Origin: Treponema sp.
GTDB lineage: Bacteria > Spirochaetota > Spirochaetia > Treponematales > Treponemataceae
Direction of reading: 5' to 3'
DNA length: 45,228 bases
NCBI GenBank assembly: GCA_017962415.1
Contig: JAGCVK010000080.1
Coordinates: 1 to 45,228, forward strand
The notes under the pieces are model-generated. The model was not told the DNA's origin and ran no database searches. It saw only the letters and a list, made by a program, of their open reading frames with translations. Below, piece by piece: positions 14,867 through 23,412 of this stretch; within the stretch, counting starts at the first letter, position 1; each line of letters opens with the position of its first letter. The position numbers and the translations under genes were made by a program.

Positions 14867-15722
14867 AACATCCTGATTACAATTCTCCTGCTGAACTTAA
14901 GCAGGTTTTGGACATAAACGGCTTTTCTATGCAGAAAAAATTTGGCCAAAACTTTTTGATTAATGCAGAAGCCAGAAAAAAGCTCATAGATACTCTTGAA
15001 GTAGAGCAAGGAATGAAAGTTTGGGAAGTTGGGCCAGGTCTTGGTTCAATGACAAGTGAACTTTTGGAACGCGGAACAGATCTTACAGTTTTTGAAATTG
15101 ACCGCGGTTTTGCTTCTTTAATTTCTGGCTTTTTTGAAGATTATTCTAAAAAAAATACCTTCAGAATTATAGAAGGCGATGTTTTAAAAACCTGGAAAAA
15201 GCATTTTGACCAAGCCGGCCAGCCATCACGCTTTTTTGGAAATCTTCCATATAATATTGCAGCAACTATAATCGCCGATACAATCGAAAATAATGTGCGT
15301 TTGACCGCTGCGTTTTTACCGTTCAAAAAGAAGTTGCTCAAAGAATGTGCGCAAAGCCTGGAACAGAAGATTATTCGTCTTTTTCTACACTTTGCCAGTG
15401 GGCTTATGATGTAAAGCCAGTTTTAGATTTAGCCGGCGGAAACTTTTGGCCAAAGCCAAATGTTGATTCCCGCGCAGTTTTGATGACAAAAAAATCAGAA
15501 TTTCCTCGCTGCAAAAATCCTCAAACTTTTGTAAAAATGCAGCGCGCGCTGTTTAGTTCACGAAGAAAAACCGTACGAAATAATCTTTCGCAATTCTTAA
15601 AAAACAACGACCTTGCCGTAAGTTATTTGGAAAAAGCTGGAATTGATATTATGAAGCGCGCCGAAGTTTTAACGATAGACGAACTTCTTACTTTATCTGA
15701 TGTTATTGAAGGATCAAAATGA
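14863..15722 (+). pseudogene. rsmA: 16S rRNA dimethyladenosine transferase, frameshifted
   Basis: RsmA (KsgA) dimethylates A1518 and A1519 of 16S rRNA. The first frame (TTG start at 14863, GGAG upstream) carries KKFGQNFLIN, the SAM motif WEVGPGLGSMTSELLERG, and FGNLPYN. At codon 146 (about 15298-15303) the match is lost in that frame, which then ends at 15414. It continues in the next frame as DRCVFTVQKEVAQRM from 15303, then the normal C-terminal domain to 15722. One extra T in the TTT at 15300-15302 would give a 286-residue protein with the expected VRFDR sequence. The cause is either a true one-base deletion or a sequencing error. The sequence is otherwise well preserved, so any loss is recent. 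Confidence 0.88.
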
Positions 15723-16426
15723 GCATAAGTGAAAATTTAATAAATATTCAGTCTAAAATTCAAAATGCCGAAAAAAAATCAGGCCGCCCTCAAGGCTCTG
15801 TAAAACTTATGGCGGTAAGTAAATTTCACCCGACAGAAGAAATCTTGCAAACTTACGAAAGCGGACAGCTTCTTTATGGCGAAAATCGAGTTCAGGAAGC
15901 CTGCGAAAAATTTACGCCGCTTTTGGCCAGCCATTCTGATATTTGTCTTCATTTAATTGGTCAGCTTCAATCAAATAAGGTAAAAAAAACTGTAACAGTT
16001 GCTTCTTGTATTCAATCTGTAGACAGAATTGAACTGCTTTATGAAATTGAAAAACAATGTTCAAAACTTCAAAAACAGATTCAAGTGCTTTTTGAAGTTC
16101 ACACGGGCGAAGAATCAAAATCTGGTTTTACGCAGGAAAGTGAACTGCGCCGTTGCCTTGAATTATGTGTAAACGGAGAATTTCCGCACATTATTGCAAA
16201 CGGCTTTATGACAATGGCGCCTTTTACTCAAGATGAAAGTTTGATTCGCAAATCTTTTTCCACTTTGCGAAATCTTTCTGAAAAATTCAAAAAAGATTAC
16301 AAAGAGCTTCCGCTTAAAGAACTTTCTATGGGAATGTCCGGCGATTTTGAAATTGCAATTGAAGAAGGTTCAACTTTAGTTCGTGTTGGAACTGCAATTT
16401 TTGGAGCAAGGGATTATTCAAAATAA
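15719..16426 (+). CDS. YggS-family pyridoxal-phosphate homeostasis protein
   Basis: A 235-residue single-domain PLP-binding barrel protein of the YggS/PROSC family. The PLP lysine is K35 in MAVSKFHP. The family motifs YGENRVQEA, HLIGQLQSNK, TGEESKSGF, FMTMAP and LSMGMSGDFEIAIEEGST are all present, the last binding the PLP phosphate. These proteins keep free PLP levels in balance and have no known catalytic activity. The ATG overlaps the rsmA stop (ATGA) and the next gene starts within its own stop, so it lies within a tightly packed operon. Confidence 0.93.
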   Translation: MSISENLINIQSKIQNAEKKSGRPQGSVKLMAVSKFHPTEEILQTYESGQLLYGENRVQEACEKFTPLLASHSDICLHLIGQLQSNKVKKTVTVASCIQSVDRIELLYEIEKQCSKLQKQIQVLFEVHTGEESKSGFTQESELRRCLELCVNGEFPHIIANGFMTMAPFTQDESLIRKSFSTLRNLSEKFKKDYKELPLKELSMGMSGDFEIAIEEGSTLVRVGTAIFGARDYSK

Positions 16427-16977
16427 TGAAAATAAAATCATTTTTTGCAAAAATTTTGATTTTCTCTTTGATTTTGAATATGGCTTTACCTGCTTTTTGC
16501 GAGGAAAATGATACAACTCCAAAACCTTACAATAAAGAAGAAATTCCGCAGGCAATTAATGATTTGCGCCGTTTTGAAATTATAACTTTGGGCTCGCTTC
16601 CTTTTGTGACTTTTGATGTTTCGCTTGCTTATTCAACTTTTCGTTATGTTCAGCACGATTTTGATTCGGCTTACAAGCCAGATATTTTTTCGCCAAACAC
16701 TTACACTCAAGAAGAGCAGAGAAATATTATTTTAACTTCGATTGGAATCTGTATTGGAATTGGGCTTACTGATTTATTTGTTCAGCTGATAAAACGTTCT
16801 AACAAGAAAAAAGCTGCTCCAAGAAATTATGATGATATTGCGATAATTCCAATTTCTCAGGATAATGAGGCAAGTAAAATTCCGCTTCCAGAATCAGATT
16901 CTGAAGATGAAGCTTCTGATTCAGAGAATTCTGAAGTTTCTGAAGAAGGAATGGAAGTTCAGGAGATTGAAGAATAA
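16426..16977 (+). CDS. Exported membrane protein of unknown function
   Basis: A 183-residue protein with a signal peptide (MKIKSFFAKILIFSLILNMA, cut probably after PAFCEE or nearby). It has a mid-protein hydrophobic segment (about residues 101-120, IILTSIGICIGIGLTDLFVQ) and a highly acidic, Ser/Glu-rich tail after residue 145. The conserved-looking FVTFDVSLAYSTFRY region suggests a membrane-associated domain. It shares its first base with the YggS stop codon and its stop with the start of the next gene. I do not recognise a family; similar small proteins precede RluD-type genes in other treponemes only as far as I recall. Confidence 0.65.
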   Translation: MKIKSFFAKILIFSLILNMALPAFCEENDTTPKPYNKEEIPQAINDLRRFEIITLGSLPFVTFDVSLAYSTFRYVQHDFDSAYKPDIFSPNTYTQEEQRNIILTSIGICIGIGLTDLFVQLIKRSNKKKAAPRNYDDIAIIPISQDNEASKIPLPESDSEDEASDSENSEVSEEGMEVQEIEE

Positions 16978-17963
16978 TGCCTTTTTTTAGTGCAAAAGTT
17001 CCGCAGGATTTTTCTGATTGCCAGCGGCTTGATAAATTTATAGCCTCTCTTCCAAACGGCATGAACCGTTCAAAGCTCAAAAGCGGCGTTACTGAAATTC
17101 TTGTAAACGGCAAAAAAGTAAAACTTTCGCAAAAGGTAAAAGCCGGAGATCAAATTGATATTCAATGGGAAGATAATATCCCTGATAATATTGAGCCGGA
17201 AAATATTGCGCTTGATATTGTTTACGAAGATGAAAATGTAACGGTTGTGAATAAGGCTCAGGGAATGGTAACGCACCCGGCCTGCGGCAACTGGACAGGA
17301 ACTCTTGTAAACGCACTTTTGTATCATTGGGGAAGGCAAGCTGTTAGCCAGCTTAAAGAAGGTTCGGCCGCAGAGATTTTAGAGCGTCGCCGGCCGGGAA
17401 TTGTTCATCGTCTTGATAAAGAAACTTCTGGAATCATTATTACCGCAAAAAATCGTGACACCGAAGAATTTTTGCAAAAACAGTTTAAAGATAAATCGCT
17501 TCAAAAAGAATATATTTTGATTTGTACCGGCCGCCCAAAAGAGCGCACAGGTGATATTCGCACTCAAATTATCCGCGACCCAAAAAATCGCCACCGTTTT
17601 AAAGCTGTAACTGACACAGAAGACGGAAAGTTTGCAAGAACTCTTTACCATTGTATTGCGTGTTACGGAAATTACTCGCTGATTCGGGTGAGATTAAAAA
17701 CTGGCCGAACACATCAGATTCGCGTGCATATGAAGTATATCGGCTGCCCGATTTTGGGTGATTCGGTATACAATAAACCGGACTCAAATTTTCCTGATGC
17801 AACGCTTATGCTTCATTCTGTTCAGCTGAAAATCAAACTTCCGGGATTTGAGGATTATTCAACGTTCCGCACAAAAGTTCCTGGCCGCTTTCAGAAAATC
17901 GAAAAAAAACTTCGCGCAAAATTTCCAAAATCAGTTTTGCCCCAAGTTCATAAATCAAAATAA
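16977..17963 (+). CDS. RluD-type 23S rRNA pseudouridine synthase
   Basis: A 328-residue RluA-family enzyme with an N-terminal S4 RNA-binding domain (about residues 12-62: RLDKFIASLPNGMNRSKLKS and VNGKKVK) and the catalytic motif HRLDKETSG, with the catalytic Asp at D147. The downstream GRTHQIRVHMKYIGCPILGD motif is typical of RluC/RluD. It would isomerise uridines in 23S rRNA. RluD and RluC cannot be separated by motif alone, so no symbol is given. It follows the small exported protein with an overlapping start. A second RluA-family gene without S4 follows eight bases later. Confidence 0.9.
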   Translation: MPFFSAKVPQDFSDCQRLDKFIASLPNGMNRSKLKSGVTEILVNGKKVKLSQKVKAGDQIDIQWEDNIPDNIEPENIALDIVYEDENVTVVNKAQGMVTHPACGNWTGTLVNALLYHWGRQAVSQLKEGSAAEILERRRPGIVHRLDKETSGIIITAKNRDTEEFLQKQFKDKSLQKEYILICTGRPKERTGDIRTQIIRDPKNRHRFKAVTDTEDGKFARTLYHCIACYGNYSLIRVRLKTGRTHQIRVHMKYIGCPILGDSVYNKPDSNFPDATLMLHSVQLKIKLPGFEDYSTFRTKVPGRFQKIEKKLRAKFPKSVLPQVHKSK

Positions 17964-17971
17964 GTAACTTT

Positions 17972-18739
17972 ATGGAAAAAATAAGTGTAATTCATGAGCC
18001 TACAAAGCAAAAACCTTTTCTCATCATAAATAAACCAAATGGCTTGCCGTCTGCGCCGCTTGCAAAAGATGATTTTGAAAATGCATTTTGCCAGGCTGCA
18101 AAACTGTTTCCCCAATTGCTCGAAGTGCACGGAAAAAAAGAAATTGAGCACGGGCTTTTGCACCGTTTAGACACAGCAACAAACGGGCTTATTGTAATTG
18201 CAGCAACTCAAGAATGTTATGATTTTTTGATTGCCGGGCAGGAAAACGGGCGTTTTATAAAAACCTACAGCGCAGAGTGTGACATTATAAATGATAATGC
18301 AAAAAGGTTAGGGGGATTTCCGCCTGATTTACCCGAATGCAAGGCTTTAGGTTTTGAAGAAACAGAACTTGTTGTTTCATCTTATTTTCGCCCTTTTGGC
18401 GAGAGGAGAAAGCAGGTTCGGCCGGTAACAGAAAAATCTGGAAAAGCAGCCCTTTTAAAACTTGGAAAATCAAAAGTTTATACAACAAAAATCACAATAA
18501 AAAAAGTTTCAGAAACAAACGCTGTTGCAAAATGTACAATTGCACAAGGTTTTAGACATCAGGTTCGCTGTCATTTGGCTTGGGCAGGGTTTCCGGTTTG
18601 TGAAGACCGGCTTTACAATTCTAATTTTAATTCAAAATCTGATTTTGCCAAAAATAATGCACAAGAACTTTTGAAGTTTTCGGCAACTGAAGTGTCGTTC
18701 GAGTTTCCCAAAGGTTTTACAAACACGTTTTGTTTATAA
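17972..18739 (+). CDS. RluA-family pseudouridine synthase without S4 domain
   Basis: A 255-residue RluA-family enzyme lacking an S4 domain. The catalytic motif is HRLDTATNGL, with D67 as catalytic Asp. The RNA-binding loop FRHQVRCHLAWAGFPV lies near residue 190. It starts directly with the catalytic domain (PFLIINKPNGLPSAP), so RNA recognition must differ from the S4-bearing neighbour. The insert KKQVRPVTEKSGKAAL in the middle is also characteristic. The RNA target may be tRNA or rRNA. It is the last gene of this operon before tRNA-Leu. Confidence 0.87.
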   Translation: MEKISVIHEPTKQKPFLIINKPNGLPSAPLAKDDFENAFCQAAKLFPQLLEVHGKKEIEHGLLHRLDTATNGLIVIAATQECYDFLIAGQENGRFIKTYSAECDIINDNAKRLGGFPPDLPECKALGFEETELVVSSYFRPFGERRKQVRPVTEKSGKAALLKLGKSKVYTTKITIKKVSETNAVAKCTIAQGFRHQVRCHLAWAGFPVCEDRLYNSNFNSKSDFAKNNAQELLKFSATEVSFEFPKGFTNTFCL

Positions 18740-18781
18740 GTCAAAACAAAAGAAAATCACCAGAATAGCAAATTAACACAA

Positions 18782-18810
18782 TTGACTAACAACCTGGATT
18801 TCATTAATAT
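18782..18810 (+). promoter_or_regulatory. Promoter of tRNA-Leu
   Basis: TTGACT (18782-18787) and TAATAT (18805-18810) are 17 bp apart, and the tRNA begins 16 bases downstream. The same pair of hexamers with the same spacing stands upstream of tRNA-Thr at 28626-28654. This strengthens both calls and suggests a shared stable-RNA promoter type. Confidence 0.65.
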
Positions 18811-18826
18811 TAAATAACCTTTTTTA

Positions 18827-18910
18827 GCCCGGGTGGCGGAATTGGTAGACGCGCTTGGTTCAGGTCCAAGTGTCCTTACGGTCATAGGAGTTCAAGTCTC
18901 CTCTCGGGTA
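18827..18910 (+). tRNA. tRNA-Leu (anticodon CAG)
   Basis: An 84-base tRNA with a long variable arm as expected for Leu. The acceptor stem is GCCCGGG with CTCGGGT, including two G-U pairs. The anticodon stem CTTGG/CCAAG encloses TTCAGGT, with the anticodon CAG at 18861-18863. The T-arm is AGGAG-TTCAAGT-CTCCT and the discriminator is A. CCA is not encoded, so the CCA-adding enzyme at 23915-25336 is needed for maturation. Confidence 0.97.
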
Positions 18911-18950
18911 AAGCGTAACTTTTTGAGATACAATAAGTTACGCTTTTTTA
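18911..18950 (+). terminator. Rho-independent terminator after tRNA-Leu
   Basis: AAGCGTAACTT (18911-18921) pairs perfectly with AAGTTACGCTT (18935-18945), followed by a run of Ts. The 11-bp stem starts immediately after the tRNA. Confidence 0.9.
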
Positions 18951-19134
18951 TTTTAACCACTATAATCAACGTCTAAAAATTTAGACAATAATTCAAAATC
19001 AACTTCAAGTTGAGATTCAAGCAAATAAAACTACATTTCTAATTGATATTGCCGATTCGATTTTTACCTTTTTTGAGTGCTTTATTCTAAAAACTGCCAT
19101 ATAATTATAGTGTAAGAAATTATCGGAGGCAAAA

Positions 19135-20025
19135 ATGGGGATTTTTGGAAAGGTTTGGAAAAAGCATAGTTTTGGGGGGGCGCTTTTTTGTTTAATTTTG
19201 CTTTTTAGTTCTTGTTCAAATGGTGCTGAAAACGCTTCGTTGACTTTGACTTTTAATGGGGCTGATTTTGCCAGAACTTCGGCTCGAAACATTACGGTTG
19301 ATTCTGATTATAAAGATTACTATCTTGTTGTAAATATTCTTGGCGATTATACAGAAACCAAAGAAATTCCTTTTAGCGAAATTGGAACTTACGGCGTGAC
19401 TTTTCTTTCGATTCCGGTTGGCGCCAAGATTTCTGTTCAGGCGAATGTTTATGATATGAATGATGAGGAAGACGACGATGGTCAGCAGGGTACTGATGGT
19501 AGACAGCATTTTTACCACATTTATACTGGTTCTTCGCCGGAAATAAATATTGTTGACGGTTATAATATTGTGAGTTTGTCACTAAAAAGATTTGATTTAA
19601 ATATGGAACCGATTTCTTCGTTTTATACTTCTGATCAAGATGTTGAAATATTATTTAAATCAAATCCTGCTACAGGAGATGATGTATCAAGTTTAATAAT
19701 AAAGTTTTATCCAAATTCAAAATATCAGATAATTGTACACCCAACAGATTTTGACATTATTCTTTCTGAAGGAATTTGGGAAGGAAATTTTAACGTCGGA
19801 AATACTATTACGCTTCAAGAATGTATTTTTCAAAAAATTATTGCAAACGATTATGAAGAATCTGAATATAATATTTCCATTACTGATGAATATGAAATAA
19901 ATTCAAAAACAGAAAAACAGTTAATCAAAATTTATGTTTTAGATGCAGAATGGCCTGAACATAGAAAATTCACAATTAAAAGTCAGAATGGATTGTTTTT
20001 TAATATAAAAGATCATATTGCTTAA
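19135..20025 (+). CDS. Lipoprotein of unknown function
   Basis: A 296-residue protein with a long basic N-terminus (MGIFGKVWKKHS), a hydrophobic stretch and a lipobox LLFSSC with the lipidated Cys at residue 27. It is therefore a predicted lipoprotein. The mature part is beta-rich: segments such as YYLVVNILGDYTETKEIPFS and VTFLSIPVGAKISVQANVYD resemble repeated beta-sandwich modules. It has an acidic DDEEDDDG-like loop. A GGAGG site precedes the ATG and a TATAAT lies about 30 bases upstream, with no good -35 box. It is a single-gene unit between tRNA-Leu and the convergent LysR gene. Function unknown. Confidence 0.75.
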   Translation: MGIFGKVWKKHSFGGALFCLILLFSSCSNGAENASLTLTFNGADFARTSARNITVDSDYKDYYLVVNILGDYTETKEIPFSEIGTYGVTFLSIPVGAKISVQANVYDMNDEEDDDGQQGTDGRQHFYHIYTGSSPEINIVDGYNIVSLSLKRFDLNMEPISSFYTSDQDVEILFKSNPATGDDVSSLIIKFYPNSKYQIIVHPTDFDIILSEGIWEGNFNVGNTITLQECIFQKIIANDYEESEYNISITDEYEINSKTEKQLIKIYVLDAEWPEHRKFTIKSQNGLFFNIKDHIA

Positions 20026-20035
20026 CCTATTCTAA

Positions 20036-20938
20036 TCACACCCTTTCCCTAAGCGCCTCGATGTACGCAGTTGCGTAGCGGGAAAGGTTTATGCCTTTTT
20101 TTGTGATGATTCCAACAGTCATAAAATCTTCAACGTTGAGCGGGCGGGCAATAATGTCTTTGCCGTTCAGTTCGCGGCTGATTATGCCAGAACAGATTGT
20201 GTAGCCGTTTAAGCCAATCAGCAGATTAAAAAGGGTTGCGCGGTCTCGCACTTTTACGTTTTTTCTGCAATCAAAATCAATTTCGGTAAGCGGCTCTTCT
20301 GCAAAATAAAACGAATTATAATCTCCTTGTTCATAAGTTAAATACGGGTAAGGCTCCAAATCTTTTAGCGTAATTTTTTCTTTTTTTGCAAGCGGATTTG
20401 ACGAAGAAATAAAAACGTGGAGCGGGGCAGTAAAAAGTTCACTAAAAATCAGATTGTTTTTTTCTAAAAGTTTTGAAATTACTTTTTGATTTTTTTGACT
20501 CAAATACAAAACTCCGATTTCACTTTTGAGTTTTGCAACATCTTCTATAATTTCGTGAGTTTGAGTTTCGCGCAAGGTAAAATCATATTCGTTTCCGCCA
20601 AACATTTTGATTACTTTTACAAAAGCATTTACCGCAAAAGAATAATGCTGGCAGCTTACCGAAAAAATCGGAGAATCATCGCCGGCTCCCTTAAAATGCT
20701 CTTCCAAAAGCGAAGCCTGTTCTAAAACCTGCCTTGCGTAAGCCAAAAATTCATCGCCCTCGTTTGTAATAGAAACACCTTTGTTCGTTCGCGAAAAAAT
20801 CGTAATTCCCATTTCATTTTCAAGTTCATGAATCGAAGCAGTAAGACTTGGCTGCGAAATAAAAACCTTTTTAGACGCTTCTGTGATATTTTTTGTTTCT
20901 GCTACTGTAACTGCGTATTTTAATTGCTGTAAAGTCAT
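20036..20938 (-). CDS. LysR-family transcriptional regulator
   Basis: A 300-residue LysR regulator. The helix-turn-helix lies at residues 1-60 (MTLQQLKYAVTVAETKNITEASKKVFISQPSLTASIHELE), followed by an IFSRTNKGVSITNEG linker and a two-lobed effector domain. The ATG at 20938 gives the usual family start; the longer frame adds 12 unlikely residues. It is divergent from metE (131 bases apart), and the shared region holds T-N11-A type repeats. This is the classic layout in which a LysR protein controls its neighbour, so control of metE is likely. The effector is not evident, and the protein is not assignable to MetR by motif alone. Confidence 0.88.
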   Translation of the reverse strand: MTLQQLKYAVTVAETKNITEASKKVFISQPSLTASIHELENEMGITIFSRTNKGVSITNEGDEFLAYARQVLEQASLLEEHFKGAGDDSPIFSVSCQHYSFAVNAFVKVIKMFGGNEYDFTLRETQTHEIIEDVAKLKSEIGVLYLSQKNQKVISKLLEKNNLIFSELFTAPLHVFISSSNPLAKKEKITLKDLEPYPYLTYEQGDYNSFYFAEEPLTEIDFDCRKNVKVRDRATLFNLLIGLNGYTICSGIISRELNGKDIIARPLNVEDFMTVGIITKKGINLSRYATAYIEALRERV

Positions 20939-20953
20939 AATCCGATTATACAA

Positions 20954-20987
20954 ATAGTTTAACTTTTTTACCATAGTTTAAAGCTAT
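20954..20987. promoter_or_regulatory. Probable LysR operator between the regulator and metE
   Basis: ATAGTTTAA occurs at 20954-20962 and 20973-20981, 19 bases apart, about two helical turns. The second copy is part of a dyad ATAG-N7-CTAT (20973-20987) that contains a T-N11-A LysR box. The position just upstream of the regulator start fits autoregulation plus activation of metE. A TATAAT at 21034-21039 is the likely metE -10, with a poor -35 as expected for an activated promoter. Confidence 0.5.
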
Positions 20988-21069
20988 ATCAAACCACACA
21001 AAAATAGTATTTTTCCTTGATTCTGATTTTCTTTATAATGCCATTAATCTAGTATTAAGGTAGGAAAAT

Positions 21070-23331
21070 ATGTCTATAAAAACTTTTGTAACAGGCTTTC
21101 CAAGAATCGGAAAAAAACGCGAATTGAAATTCGCAATTGAATCATATTTTAAAGGTGAACTTGCTGCTTGTGAACTTGAAAAAACAGCCGCAGAACTTCG
21201 CGCTTATGGCTGGAAAAAGCAGCAGAGCGCAGGAATCAATTTTATTCCTTCAAATGATTTTTCTTTTTATGATAATGTTTTAGACACCGCTTTTACTTTT
21301 GGAATTGTTCCAGAACGCTACAAGGCTTTGGCATTAAACGAGCTTGACACATACTTTGCCGCAGCGCACGGATATCAGGGAGAAAAAGGTGACGTAAAAG
21401 CGCTTCCAATGAAAAAATGGTTCAATACAAACTATCACTATATTGTTCCAGAAATTTCAGATAACGATAACTTTGAACTAAAAGCTGAAAATTCAGCAGT
21501 AAAGGCATTTAAAGAAGCCTTGTCGCTTGGAATCAAAACAGTTCCAACTGTAATTGGACCTTACACATTCCTTAGACTTGCAACTTATACAGGTTCAAAA
21601 AAGGCAGCTGATTTTGCTTTGCAGGCTGCAACTGCTTATTCAAAACTTGCTTTGGAACTTGCAAATGCCGGCGCAGAATATATTTCTTTTGCTGAGCCAG
21701 CTCTTGTTTTTGATGTAACTGATGACGAGAAAGAACTTTTTAAATCAATTTACGAAGCAATTCTTTCAAGCGGTGCAAAAATCAAGACAATTCTTACAAC
21801 TTATTTTGGCGATATTCGCGATGTTTACAGCGAAGTTATTAAACTTGGTTTTGATGCAATTAATCTTGATTTTATTGAAGGCAAAAAAACTATTGAACTT
21901 TTGGAAACTGGCTTTCCAAAAGATAAACTTTTGTTTGCCGGAATCGTATGCGGAAAAAACATTTGGCGCGCAGATTATTCGGTTAAAAATGAGCTTATTG
22001 CAAAAATCCAGAGAATTGTTCCACAGGAAAATCTTGTGATTGGAACTTCCTGCTCGCTTTTGCATGTTCCTTATACAACAGCAGAAGAAACAAAACTTGA
22101 TTCTGATGTACTTAAGCACTTTTCTTATGCAGAAGAAAAACTTGTTGAAATCAAAGAAATTGCAAACGGCGATGAAGCCGCTCTTAAAGCAAACAAGGCT
22201 CTTTTTGAATCAGAAAGAACAGCAAAAGACAATGCAGTTAGAAATGCTGTAAACGCACTTAATGATTCTGATTTTGAAAGAAAACCTTCGTTCTACGAAC
22301 GCGAAAAGATTCAGCATAAAGAATTTAATCTTCCGTTGTTCCCAACAACAACAATTGGTTCGTTCCCGCAGACAAAAGAAGTTCGCTCAAACCGCGCTGC
22401 TTACAAAAAAGGAACAATTACAAAAGAGCAGTATGTTGAATTCAATCAGAAAAAAATTGCCGAATGTATAAAACTTCAGGAAGAAATTGGCCTTGATGTA
22501 CTTGTACACGGAGAATTTGAGCGCAACGATATGGTTGAATACTTTGGAACACAGATGAACGGTTATCTGTTTACACAAAACGGCTGGGTTCAAAGTTACG
22601 GAACACGTTGTGTAAAACCGCCGGTAGTTTGGGGTGATGTAAGCCGCCGCTGTGCAATGACAGTTGAATGGTCAGTTTTTGCGCAGAAACAGACACAAAA
22701 AATTGTAAAGGGAATGCTTACTGGCCCGGTTACAATTTTGAACTGGTCTTTCCCACGCGAAGATATTTCGTTAAAAGAGCAGGCTTTGCAGATTGGCCTT
22801 GCAATCCGCGAAGAAGTTTTGGATCTTGAGAAAAACGGAATTAAAATCATTCAGATTGATGAAGCCGCTTTGCGTGAAAAACTTCCGCTTCGTCATGCAG
22901 ACTGGCATTCAGAATATCTTGATTGGGCAATTCCTTCCTTCCGCTTAGTTCACGCAAAAGTTAAGCCTGAAACACAGATTCATACACATATGTGTTACAG
23001 CGAATTTAATGATATTATCCGCGACATTGACGCAATGGACGCAGATGTTATTACATTTGAAGCAAGCCGCGCAGATCTTAAGATTTTGGACGCTCTTAAA
23101 GCTGCTGATTTTAGAACTGAAGTTGGACCTGGAGTTTATGATATTCACTCGGCACGCGTTCCGTCAGTAGAAGAAATAGTAGAAGCATTGGAAAAAATGC
23201 TTCTTCGCGTAGAAAAATCAAAACTTTGGGTAAACCCAGACTGCGGATTAAAAACACGCGGCGAAGCAGAAACAGTTCCAAGTTTGCAGAATCTTGTTGC
23301 TGCTGCTAAGCTGATTAGAAATAAATATTAA
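21070..23331 (+). CDS. metE: Cobalamin-independent methionine synthase
   Basis: A 753-residue enzyme that transfers the methyl group of 5-methyltetrahydropteroyltri-glutamate to homocysteine. The N-terminal half begins TFVTGFPRIGKKRELKFAIE. The C-terminal catalytic half carries the zinc ligands H640 and C642 (HTHMCY), E664 (TFEASR) and C725 (NPDCGLKTR), which fall within one residue of the positions in the E. coli enzyme. The central LPLFPTTTIGSFPQT opens the second barrel. Length is normal and the gene intact. A GGTAGGAAA site precedes the ATG. The divergent LysR gene is its likely regulator. Confidence 0.97.
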   Translation: MSIKTFVTGFPRIGKKRELKFAIESYFKGELAACELEKTAAELRAYGWKKQQSAGINFIPSNDFSFYDNVLDTAFTFGIVPERYKALALNELDTYFAAAHGYQGEKGDVKALPMKKWFNTNYHYIVPEISDNDNFELKAENSAVKAFKEALSLGIKTVPTVIGPYTFLRLATYTGSKKAADFALQAATAYSKLALELANAGAEYISFAEPALVFDVTDDEKELFKSIYEAILSSGAKIKTILTTYFGDIRDVYSEVIKLGFDAINLDFIEGKKTIELLETGFPKDKLLFAGIVCGKNIWRADYSVKNELIAKIQRIVPQENLVIGTSCSLLHVPYTTAEETKLDSDVLKHFSYAEEKLVEIKEIANGDEAALKANKALFESERTAKDNAVRNAVNALNDSDFERKPSFYEREKIQHKEFNLPLFPTTTIGSFPQTKEVRSNRAAYKKGTITKEQYVEFNQKKIAECIKLQEEIGLDVLVHGEFERNDMVEYFGTQMNGYLFTQNGWVQSYGTRCVKPPVVWGDVSRRCAMTVEWSVFAQKQTQKIVKGMLTGPVTILNWSFPREDISLKEQALQIGLAIREEVLDLEKNGIKIIQIDEAALREKLPLRHADWHSEYLDWAIPSFRLVHAKVKPETQIHTHMCYSEFNDIIRDIDAMDADVITFEASRADLKILDALKAADFRTEVGPGVYDIHSARVPSVEEIVEALEKMLLRVEKSKLWVNPDCGLKTRGEAETVPSLQNLVAAAKLIRNKY

Positions 23332-23369
23332 AATTATTGAAAATAAAACAAAAATTCGTAATTTTAAGA

Positions 23370-23406
23370 TTTACCGGCTTGACATTTAATGTTGAGCCGG
23401 TAAAAT
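23370..23406 (+). promoter_or_regulatory. Hairpin after metE overlapping a possible leaderless promoter
   Basis: TTTACCGGCT (23370-23379) pairs perfectly with AGCCGGTAAA (23395-23404) and is followed by TTTTA, so it can serve as the metE terminator. The same bases contain TTGACA (23379-23384) and TAAAAT (23401-23406) with a 16-bp spacer, which would make a promoter whose transcript starts at or almost at the ATG at 23413. Both readings may be true. Confidence 0.5.
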
Positions 23407-23412
23407 TTTAGT

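Noticed and set aside
15298-15345. Programmed ribosomal frameshift in rsmA
   Set aside because: No slippery sequence, no downstream pseudoknot is evident, and RsmA is not known to use frameshifting; mutation or sequence error is simpler.
21722-22471. Three successive frames (about 105, 70 and 69 codons) within metE on the same strand
   Set aside because: metE is intact and full length in its own frame with all zinc ligands; the others are shadow frames in a low-GC gene.
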